This document shows positions 1 through 5,682 of a stretch of 6,768 bases of DNA, piece after piece. Source of the DNA: Methylocapsa sp. GTDB lineage: Bacteria; Pseudomonadota; Alphaproteobacteria; Rhizobiales; Beijerinckiaceae. The notes beneath the pieces are model-generated. The model was not told the DNA's origin, made no database searches, and saw nothing but the letters and a program-made list of their open reading frames with translations. Each line of letters begins with the position of its first letter. Position 1 is the stretch's first letter. The stretch is from contig JAFMSB010000091.1 of the NCBI GenBank assembly GCA_017353815.1, forward strand, positions 1 through 6,768, in the 5' to 3' direction. The position numbers and the translations under genes were made by a program.

Positions 1-552
1 CAAGAGGGGACTGCCGAGTGGCATGCCCATATAGTTGTACGGGCCATCCTCGGCTTGCCCGGGAGAAAGTTGCGGCGGGAAACGGGGGCAAGGCTTGTTC
101 TGACTTGCCCGCCCCTCGCGGTTGCTGGCGTTTTGGAAGCGACAGCCCGGGCCGCCAACCGCCGGGTTTGCGTTCTCCGCTGGCCGCTCGCGGAAGCGGA
201 GCGGGCGCAGATCGAGCACCAGCGGGCGGGGCACGTCAAGCTGGTCACGAGCCGTTCGGGGCGAATAATTGGCGCGGGGATCGTTGGCCCGGGAGCGGAG
301 GAATTGATCGCGCCCATTTCGCTCGCCATATCGAAAGGCATGACCGCGGCTGAGGTTGCAATTACAATGATCCCCCACCCGCTGCGCGCGGCCGCAATGC
401 GAAGCGCGAGCGTGGCATTCCGCGAAACGCAGCCGTTTGATTTGTTCGGCCGTCTTTTGCTGTCCTGGAACCAATTGATTGCACTGCCTATGAAATTCTA
501 TAGGGATTGCGTCTCTTACCTTTCCGAAAAGACACGGCATATCTTTCGCTAG
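1..552 (+). CDS. C-terminal part of an FAD-dependent pyridine nucleotide-disulphide oxidoreductase (5' end outside window)
   Basis: The frame is open from base 1 to the TAG at 550-552, so the gene starts upstream of the window. A TTG at 55 is possible but unlikely as the true start, because homologous-looking sequence (AEWHAHIVVRAILGLP) lies before it. That segment resembles the helix before the dimerisation domain in mercuric reductase/dihydrolipoamide dehydrogenase-like flavoproteins. After it come the family-like blocks RVCVLRWPLAEAERAQ, GHVKLVTSRSGRIIGAGIVG and ISLAISKGMTAAEV, the core of the Pyr_redox_dim fold. The FAD- and NAD(P)-binding domains and the redox CxxxxC motif would lie off the left edge. 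At the usual HPTxxE active-site position the sequence reads HPLRAA (His codon 376-378), so the His is kept but the Glu is replaced by Ala. The segment normally reading T-D-P-E-L is also altered (T-C-P-P-L). The C-terminal tail of about 40 residues is not one I recognise. It could be a diverged paralogue or an early pseudogene; the substrate is unknown. Family assignment is fairly sure, activity is not. Confidence 0.75.
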   Translation, partial: QEGTAEWHAHIVVRAILGLPGRKLRRETGARLVLTCPPLAVAGVLEATARAANRRVCVLRWPLAEAERAQIEHQRAGHVKLVTSRSGRIIGAGIVGPGAEELIAPISLAISKGMTAAEVAITMIPHPLRAAAMRSASVAFRETQPFDLFGRLLLSWNQLIALPMKFYRDCVSYLSEKTRHIFR

Positions 553-563
553 CCCGAAAATGA

Positions 564-575
564 CGCATGCATGCG
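564..575. repeat. Perfect 12-bp palindrome
   Basis: CGCATGCATGCG is its own reverse complement and lies 12 bases after the oxidoreductase stop codon, in the 144-bp gap before the histidine kinase gene. It could be a regulator site or chance. It is not a terminator: there is no unpaired loop and no T-run after it. Confidence 0.3.
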
Positions 576-639
576 AGAGTTCTTTAGATGACGTAACGAA
601 CACACTGCCGGCCCCGCTTGGTCCGCCGTCAGCATCCCG

Positions 640-680
640 GCCGGCGCGCGGGCATGGCCGCGCCAGGCCTAGGCGCCGGC
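640..680 (+). repeat. Overlapping GC-rich inverted repeats in the histidine kinase leader
   Basis: GCCGGCGC (640-647) is the exact reverse complement of GCGCCGGC (673-680), giving an 8-bp all-GC stem around a 25-base loop. A second stem, GGCGCG (643-648) with CGCGCC (659-664), shares the left arm, so the two folds exclude each other. The outer stem ends three bases before the Shine-Dalgarno sequence of the histidine kinase gene. In DNA this GC-rich chance pairing is a real possibility. No T-run follows, so it is not a classical terminator. Confidence 0.3.
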
Positions 681-682
681 TC

Positions 683-690
683 GAAAGGGG
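683..690 (+). promoter_or_regulatory. Ribosome binding site of the histidine kinase gene
   Basis: GAAAGGGG lies six bases before the ATG at 697 and supports that start over other in-frame starts. It sits directly after an inverted repeat (640-680). Confidence 0.6.
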
Positions 691-696
691 ATTGCC

Positions 697-2175
697 ATGA
701 GCGATCTCGTGATACCTCCGGGCGGGAGACTAGCCCCCAGCGGGGCTGGAGCGAAGAAGCGCAGGCCGGTCCGCTTCGGTTTGGCGGCACGCGTGCTTCT
801 GCTCAACATCGCGTTTGTCGTCCTCGCGGCGATGATCATCTACATCCCTGCGATCACCACTTATCGCGATAACTGGCTGCATCGCCGGCTCAGCGCTGCC
901 CATACCGCTGCGCTCGTGCTCGATGCGATCCCCCAAGATGCCGTCTCCCCCGAACTCGAGCGTCAACTGCTCGAAAGTGTCGGGGCACGGATCATCGCTT
1001 TGAGCAAGCACGGCACAAAGCAAATCCTTGCCGCGGCTGACTTACCCGAGGCCGTGGACGCCGTATATGACTTGCGCAATCCGGCCTTTCTTCCATTGCC
1101 CGAGGCTATCGAGGCGCTTATGGCCCCGCCAAGACGTGTGATAACAATTCTCGGCGAAGCGCCGAGGGGAGGCGAATCGATCGCGGTCACGATGGACGAA
1201 GCACCTCTGACCAAGGCTCTCAGGTCCTATTCGCTGCGCTTGCTCGCAGTCACCTTGTTTATGTCCGCGATCGTCGCGGTTCTTGCCACACTTGCGATCC
1301 AGTACATGGTGCTCTATCCAGTCCGGCGCCTTACCGATAATCTGATGGAATTTGCCGCAAACCCAGAAGCCTCTCCGCGGCGCGTCGCGCTCACTGCAGG
1401 AGGAAGCCACGAGATCGCGCATGCCGAAGAGGAACTCGCGATTATGCGCGATTCGGTCGTCCGCGAGCTCAATGAGCAAAAGCACTTGGCGGCTCTTGGA
1501 CTGGCGGTGGCCAAAATCAACCACGATATGCGCAACATGCTGACCTCGGCACAGCTTCTCTCCGACCGGCTCGCGAATGTTGACGATCCGCTCGCCCAGC
1601 GGCTCGCGCCCAAGCTCGTTGCCACTCTCGATCGCGCGACCCGGTTTTGTCAGGAGACATTGGCCTATGGCCAGGCCATCAACGAACCGCCAAAATACGC
1701 GCGATTTTCCCTCCACGCGCTTGCCGCAGAGGTGCTCGAACTGGTCAATCTCCAAGCGCATGGCATGATTGAATTTATCAACTCCGTTCCGCTTGATTTT
1801 GAAATCGACGCTGACCGGGAGCAGATGTTTCGCGTGGTCATGAATCTGGTTCGCAATAGCGCGCAAGCACTCGAAAGCTGGGATTCGCAGACGGACCGCG
1901 GAAAGCGGGTCTGGATTTCTGCGTCGCTCGCCGCAAATGCGGCGGTGATTGAGATTGCCGACACAGGGCCCGGCATTCCGGAAAGCGCGCGGGAGCGTCT
2001 TTTTACGCCTTTTAGTTCGGGCCGCAGCGGCGGCACGGGTCTCGGGCTCGTTATTGCCTCGGATCTGGTGCATGGCCATGGCGGCACCATCGAACTTCTC
2101 CCGAGCCCGGAAATAGGGCCGTGGGGCACGCTCTTCCGGATCATCCTGCCGGATGCTGCCGCAAGCCAGCCTTAA
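697..2175 (+). CDS. Membrane-bound sensor histidine kinase, no partner regulator in the window
   Basis: The 492-residue protein has the layout of a two-component sensor kinase. After a basic cytoplasmic N-terminus comes TM1 (about 30-53), a periplasmic sensor region of about 125 residues (54-178), TM2 (about 179-204) and a HAMP-like linker with a Pro in VLYPVRRLTDN (about 205-257). The H-box is AVAKINHDMRN with phospho-accepting His276. The catalytic ATPase domain follows: N-box MNLVRNSAQAL (Asn383, Asn387), G1 IADTGPGIP (Asp422), F-box LFTPF (435-439) and G2 GGTGLGL (445-451). All expected catalytic motifs are present, so it should autophosphorylate His276 and pass phosphate to a response regulator encoded elsewhere. 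The H-box with D-M-R-N after the His resembles a kinase group I recall from Rhizobiales and Rhodobacterales; this is from memory, not a search. It lies 125 bp upstream of purA on the same strand. The signal it senses cannot be read from the sequence. The ATG at 697 is supported by its ribosome binding site. Confidence 0.92.
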   Translation: MSDLVIPPGGRLAPSGAGAKKRRPVRFGLAARVLLLNIAFVVLAAMIIYIPAITTYRDNWLHRRLSAAHTAALVLDAIPQDAVSPELERQLLESVGARIIALSKHGTKQILAAADLPEAVDAVYDLRNPAFLPLPEAIEALMAPPRRVITILGEAPRGGESIAVTMDEAPLTKALRSYSLRLLAVTLFMSAIVAVLATLAIQYMVLYPVRRLTDNLMEFAANPEASPRRVALTAGGSHEIAHAEEELAIMRDSVVRELNEQKHLAALGLAVAKINHDMRNMLTSAQLLSDRLANVDDPLAQRLAPKLVATLDRATRFCQETLAYGQAINEPPKYARFSLHALAAEVLELVNLQAHGMIEFINSVPLDFEIDADREQMFRVVMNLVRNSAQALESWDSQTDRGKRVWISASLAANAAVIEIADTGPGIPESARERLFTPFSSGRSGGTGLGLVIASDLVHGHGGTIELLPSPEIGPWGTLFRIILPDAAASQP

Positions 2176-2211
2176 GAGGGACGCAAAGACAGATACCCCG
2201 GCCCCACGGTG

Positions 2212-2229
2212 CCGGCTGGGCGCAGCCGG
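2212..2229 (+). other. Perfect hairpin in the purA leader
   Basis: CCGGCTG (2212-2218) and CAGCCGG (2223-2229) form a perfect 7-bp GC-rich stem around the 4-base loop GGCG. It lies 36 bases after the kinase stop and about 70 bases before the purA start. The bases after it are not a T-run, so it is a weak candidate for termination. It could separate kinase and purA transcripts, act as an attenuator or protect mRNA ends, but none of these is shown. A second short stem, GCCC with GGGC, lies near 2253-2266. Confidence 0.4.
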
Positions 2230-2286
2230 GCAGCCAAGATCTGGTTGCAAGGCCCTGTTTCGGGCGGCCAATTTGCCCGCGGCCTT

Positions 2287-2292
2287 AGGTGA
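2287..2292 (+). promoter_or_regulatory. Ribosome binding site of purA, fixing the start at 2301
   Basis: AGGTGA lies eight bases before the ATG at 2301. An in-frame GTG at 2289 falls inside this sequence and is therefore unlikely to be the start. The protein beginning at 2301 ([15 protein letters not shown]) has the usual family N-terminus. Confidence 0.7.
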
Positions 2293-2300
2293 ATTTAGAT

Positions 2301-3596
2301 ATGGCGAATGTCGTGGTGGTTGGCGCCCAATGGGGCGACGAGGGCAAGGGCAAGATCGTCGATTGGCTTTCGCTCGAGGCCGATATCGTGGTTCGCTTCC
2401 AGGGCGGCCACAATGCCGGCCATACGCTCGTGATCGATGGCACGATCTACAAGCTCACACTCCTGCCATCGGGAATCGTACGGCCCGGGAAGCTCTCGAT
2501 AATCGGCAACGGCGTCGTGCTCGATCCGCACCATTTCCTCGAAGAGGCCGCAAGGCTCACGGCGCAGGGCATAGAGGTCACGCCAAAAAACCTCAAAATT
2601 GCAGAAAATGCCACGCTGATTCTATCGCTCCACCGGGAGCTCGATGCCTATCGCGAGTCTTCAAAGGCCGAAGCTTTAAAGATTGGGACGACCATGCGGG
2701 GCATTGGCCCTGCCTATGAGGACAAGGCCGGGAGACGTGCGATCCGGCTGATGGATTTGGCGGAGCCGGCGAGTTTGGATCAGAAAATCGCAAGGCTTCT
2801 CGCTCATCATGAGCCTTTGCGCCGGGGGCTCGGGCTTGAACTCGTCCCGGAAAAGGCCATTCGCATCGAGCTCGACGGCATCGCGCCCCGGATCCTTCCT
2901 TTTATGGCGGCGGTATGGGAGCTTCTCGAGACCGCACGCCGGGCAGGCAAACGCATTCTGTTCGAAGGGGCTCAAGGCGCCATGCTCGACGTCGACCATG
3001 GAACTTACCCCTTTGTGACCTCGTCCAATACCGTTGCCGCAAATGCGGCCACGGGCTCGGGCCTTGGCCCCAAAGCGATCGGTTACGTGCTCGGCATCGC
3101 CAAGGCTTATACGACAAGAGTGGGCGGAGGGCCGTTTCCGACGGAGCTTCGCGATTGTCATGGAGAATTGATGGGCGAGCGGGGCCGCGAATTTGGGACC
3201 GTTACCGGCAGGCGCAGGCGTTGCGGCTGGTTCGATGCGGTTCTGGTGCGTCAGGCAGTGAACACTTCTGGAATCGACGGGATCGCTCTGACCAAGCTCG
3301 ACGTCCTCGATGGCTTCGAGGAGATCAAGATTTGCACGGCCTATGACCTCGACGGGGAGCGCTTAAGCCGGTTGCCGGCAAGCCAAGCCGCACAAGCGCG
3401 CATCAAGCCGGTCTATGAATCGCTCGAGGGCTGGAACGGCACGACGGGCGGTGCCCGGTCGTGGGCAGAGCTTCCGGCACCGGCGATCAAATATGTCCGG
3501 CGGATCGAGGAGCTCATTGAGGCGCCGGTTGCGCTTCTCTCGACGAGCCCCGAGCGCGCCGATACAATCCTCGTTTACGATCCTTTCCGGGACTGA
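2301..3596 (+). CDS. purA: Adenylosuccinate synthetase
   Basis: PurA joins IMP and aspartate with GTP hydrolysis to give adenylosuccinate, the first committed step from IMP to AMP, in the cytoplasm as a homodimer. The 431-residue product has the normal bacterial length. It carries the N-terminal GTP-binding loop WGDEGKGK with catalytic Asp13, then GHNAGH with catalytic His41. The IMP-site motif [14 protein letters not shown] starts at Gly129, with Met132 where other PurA proteins often have Gly, Lys or Arg. [18 protein letters not shown] begins at 221, and [15 protein letters not shown] carries the Arg-rich aspartate/IMP loop at 304-307. TKLDVLDG contributes to guanine binding. All catalytic residues I can check are present, so it should be active. 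ATG 2301 is preferred over GTG 2289 because AGGTGA sits just upstream and the family N-terminus begins there. It follows a histidine kinase gene by 125 bp and precedes a single-span protein gene by 54 bp, all on the + strand. I see no recognisable purine riboswitch or PurR-type operator in the leader. Confidence 0.98.
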   Translation: MANVVVVGAQWGDEGKGKIVDWLSLEADIVVRFQGGHNAGHTLVIDGTIYKLTLLPSGIVRPGKLSIIGNGVVLDPHHFLEEAARLTAQGIEVTPKNLKIAENATLILSLHRELDAYRESSKAEALKIGTTMRGIGPAYEDKAGRRAIRLMDLAEPASLDQKIARLLAHHEPLRRGLGLELVPEKAIRIELDGIAPRILPFMAAVWELLETARRAGKRILFEGAQGAMLDVDHGTYPFVTSSNTVAANAATGSGLGPKAIGYVLGIAKAYTTRVGGGPFPTELRDCHGELMGERGREFGTVTGRRRRCGWFDAVLVRQAVNTSGIDGIALTKLDVLDGFEEIKICTAYDLDGERLSRLPASQAAQARIKPVYESLEGWNGTTGGARSWAELPAPAIKYVRRIEELIEAPVALLSTSPERADTILVYDPFRD

Positions 3597-3615
3597 GGGG
3601 CATGCTATTCCGGGA

Positions 3616-3634
3616 TTGACGGAAGGCCAGTCAA
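3616..3634 (+). repeat. Inverted repeat enclosing a distant GGAAGG
   Basis: TTGAC (3616-3620) and GTCAA (3630-3634) are inverted copies separated by nine bases containing GGAAGG (3621-3626). The left arm is also a fair -35 hexamer (TTGACG), but no good -10 box follows at the right spacing. GGAAGG is about 24 bases from the ATG at 3651, too far for a normal ribosome binding site. Chance is possible given the short arms. Confidence 0.25.
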
Positions 3635-3650
3635 ATGCTCTCAAATCCAA

Positions 3651-5135
3651 ATGGCTGATTACTACTCGCTTCTCGAAAAGGCCATCGCGAAGCTAAAGGA
3701 TCCATCGCCCGAAGCACGCCAGGCCGTTTACGAGCGCGCCCGAAGAGCCCTGTCCGGTCAATTGCGCAGTCTCGATCCCCCTCTCCAGGAAGAGGCGATT
3801 GAGCGCGAGGCGCAAGCGCTTGAGATTGCCATAGCCCAGCTCGAAACGCAGCGCGCGCTTCCCGCGGCCTCTCAATTTGCCGGAAATCCGGACTTGAGCC
3901 GCCCCCCCTCGGTTGCGGGGAGTGCGGTTGTGCAGCCCCCCGCGCATGTGACAGTTCCCGAGGCCGGCTCCCTCGCATGGGATGCAAATTCAAAAAATGG
4001 CGCCGCCCCGCCGCCAATACGCGATTCGACACGCCCGGCTCCGCCGCCGCCATTGCGATTCCGCCGGAAGAGCGCCGAACAACAGCCCGGCGATAGTGCG
4101 CGCCCCCAATCTCCTCTCAGTGCCGGTTCCGTGCGGCCGCGTCTTGGCGCAGGGCCAGATTCGCCCTTCCCCGAAGCATCCAGCGGCGACAACCTATCGG
4201 CGCAAGCGCATGATCTAGGCCCGGCGGAATCCGGGGCCATATCCGGCGGGACGGAAAAGAAACGGCTTGAGAGCCGCCAATCCTTCATGTTCGAGCCTGA
4301 GGAGGCCGGCAAACACAAGAGACGGCTTGTCGCCGTCGGCGCCATTGCCTCGGTGATTGCCATAGTCGTCGCCGCCGCCGCATACCGGCTGCGCGACCGG
4401 CCCGAAGATCTCCTGCCTTTGGCCGCCCCCCCGGGACAGACCGGCGGAGCGGAAAGCGGCAAGATTGCGGATCGTATCGATGCGGGCAAGGCCGCGCCAA
4501 ACCCTTTGCCGCAATCCTCCCCCGCGCCATCGGCCGCGGGTTATAGCGAGGCGGCTCGAACCGCCGCCGTGCCCGCCAATCCACCGCTTGCGGTTGCGCG
4601 CCGCGCCGCGCTTCTCGTCCAATCCAAGGACGAGAAAACCAAAGTCAACACCTATATTGGAACGGTCGTGTGGCGGGCGGAGAACGTTAGCGACGGGCCG
4701 GATGAGCCGCTCCAAACCGCCATTCACGCCCTGATCGAGATACCCGAGTTGAAGTTCCGCGCCGACGTGCTGATTCAAAAAAATCTCGACAGCACGCTGC
4801 CTGCCTCCCACACCGTGAAGCTGGTATTCGCGTTGCCTGCCGATAGCGCCTTGGGCAGCATCAAGCAGATCAGCACGCTCTATATGCGGCAGGAAGATAC
4901 GCCGGTGGGCGATCCTTTGAAAGGGATAACGGTGCCTATCGTGGACAACTCCTTCCTCATCGGTCTTGCGCGGGGCGATGCCGAGGCTTCCAACATCGAG
5001 CAGCTCAAGTCGCGGGAATGGCTTGACGTGCCGATGGTCCTGGGAAATGGGCTGAGTGCGAAGCTGACATTCGAAAAAGGGCCGTCCGGCCAGCGCATCT
5101 TCGACGACGCCACAGCTTCTTGGCAGGCTAAATAG
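3651..5135 (+). CDS. Single-span membrane protein of unknown function with conserved N- and C-terminal regions
   Basis: I do not recognise a function. Residues 1-70 (MADYYSLLEKAIAKLK onwards) look helical and charged and match a start I associate with uncharacterised Rhizobiales proteins. Residues about 70-222 are rich in Pro, Ser, Ala and Gly and probably disordered. A basic stop (KHKRR) precedes one membrane segment at about 226-245, suggesting N-in, C-out topology without a cleaved signal peptide. A second Ala/Pro-rich linker runs to about 312. The C-terminal part (about 316-494) is well ordered, with alternating hydrophobic segments typical of a beta-rich domain (for example NTYIGTVVWRAENVS, IHALIEIPELKFRADVLIQ and LSAKLTFEKGPSG). 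There is no catalytic motif I can name. A scaffold, envelope or signalling role is possible but not shown. The ATG at 3651 has no good ribosome binding site close by, and the frame is open upstream, but the conserved-looking N-terminus supports it. It follows purA by 54 bp and could be co-transcribed. Its large antisense frames are composition artefacts. Confidence 0.85.
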   Translation: MADYYSLLEKAIAKLKDPSPEARQAVYERARRALSGQLRSLDPPLQEEAIEREAQALEIAIAQLETQRALPAASQFAGNPDLSRPPSVAGSAVVQPPAHVTVPEAGSLAWDANSKNGAAPPPIRDSTRPAPPPPLRFRRKSAEQQPGDSARPQSPLSAGSVRPRLGAGPDSPFPEASSGDNLSAQAHDLGPAESGAISGGTEKKRLESRQSFMFEPEEAGKHKRRLVAVGAIASVIAIVVAAAAYRLRDRPEDLLPLAAPPGQTGGAESGKIADRIDAGKAAPNPLPQSSPAPSAAGYSEAARTAAVPANPPLAVARRAALLVQSKDEKTKVNTYIGTVVWRAENVSDGPDEPLQTAIHALIEIPELKFRADVLIQKNLDSTLPASHTVKLVFALPADSALGSIKQISTLYMRQEDTPVGDPLKGITVPIVDNSFLIGLARGDAEASNIEQLKSREWLDVPMVLGNGLSAKLTFEKGPSGQRIFDDATASWQAK

Positions 5136-5208
5136 GCGCTCGGAGCAAGAGCACGCCTGCGTCTGGCGCGCGCAAGCCGCCGCATTCACGCTCGCCCGGC
5201 CCGCGGTC

Positions 5209-5646
5209 TCAAATACTGGAAATACCGCCTGCCGTGAGCAGGCCGCCGATGATCCGCCGAACATTGAGGTGACGCATGGGCACGCTCATCTAGCCGAACT
5301 GATCGATGATGAGCGAAGTGATGAGATTGGCGGCGATGATGAGGCCGTTGACGAAGCCTGCCCCCATTTTGTCGATGAGGGCAAGTCCCGGCGAAGACCG
5401 CAACCGCGCCCGTGAGCCCCGCGAGCGGCGCCCACCAGGGCATGGTTTTGATCCCTCGATTCCCGGCAGCGGGCGTGGAAACATTGCAAAAAGCGCGGCA
5501 AAGAGGAAGGCATTCAAAGAAAAGAGCACGGCCAAGGATAGCCAAGGATTTGCAAGCGACATGCGCAACCTTGCGCTCATGACCGCGCCGAAAGCGTGAA
5601 GCGCTCCGGCGGCGATAATGAAAGGCGTGAACAAGACGGGACTCAT
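5209..5646 (-). pseudogene. Broken gene for a small YdcZ/DUF606-type (DMT superfamily) membrane protein
   Basis: The ATG at 5646 (reading left) has a strong AAGGAG at 5655-5660, eight bases upstream. The first frame gives MSPVLFTPFIIAAGALHAFG and further hydrophobic segments to about 5455, typical of YdcZ/DUF606 proteins of about 145 residues with several membrane helices. There the reading must shift: bases 5452-5387 encode MPWWAPLAGLTGAVAVFAG in a second frame, consistent with one lost base in the run at 5453-5455. An extra base near 5386 restores the first frame, giving LALIDKMGAGFVNGLIIAAN and LIIDQFG. A TAG then follows at 5292-5290 where I expect a Trp codon. The frame continues past it with a family-like end (RRIIGGLLTAGGISSI) to a TGA at 5211-5209. 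The repaired product would be about 145 residues, the family's normal size. Three lesions in about 165 bases point to a recent pseudogene or local sequence errors. Substrate unknown. Confidence 0.8.
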
Positions 5647-5654
5647 CGCATCCG

Positions 5655-5660
5655 CTCCTT
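5655..5660 (-). promoter_or_regulatory. Ribosome binding site of the YdcZ-type gene
   Basis: On the minus strand this reads AAGGAG, eight bases before the ATG at 5646-5644. It is one of the best Shine-Dalgarno matches in the window. A well-kept translation signal ahead of a broken reading frame argues that any loss of the gene is recent. Confidence 0.65.
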
Positions 5661-5682
5661 CTCTTGCGAAGCAGTGTTCGCT

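Noticed and set aside
18..353. A 111-codon + strand frame overlapping the oxidoreductase
   Set aside because: The overlapping frame starting at the window edge matches the oxidoreductase dimerisation domain. This one has composition-driven Gly/Arg/Ala-rich sequence with no family resemblance.
1042..2271. A 409-codon open frame on the minus strand across the histidine kinase gene
   Set aside because: The + strand protein carries every kinase motif in order. The antisense translation shows no domain, is Arg/His-rich and is a usual by-product of GC-rich codon use.
3195..3227. The Arg-rich [12 protein letters not shown] stretch of PurA as an anomaly
   Set aside because: An Arg run at this site is normal in PurA (for example E. 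coli), where these residues bind substrates.
3616..3644. TTGACG followed by TCTCAA as a promoter for the gene at 3651
   Set aside because: The second hexamer is a poor -10 match and the spacing evidence alone is weak. Only the inverted repeat is reported.
4215..5264. A 349-codon open frame on the minus strand opposite the single-span protein
   Set aside because: The + strand reading gives a sensible membrane protein with conserved-looking ends. The antisense product has no recognisable features and runs into the YdcZ-type pseudogene region.
5306..5599. A 97-codon + strand frame inside the YdcZ-type locus
   Set aside because: It is antisense to a clearly recognisable membrane protein sequence and has no ribosome binding site or family features.
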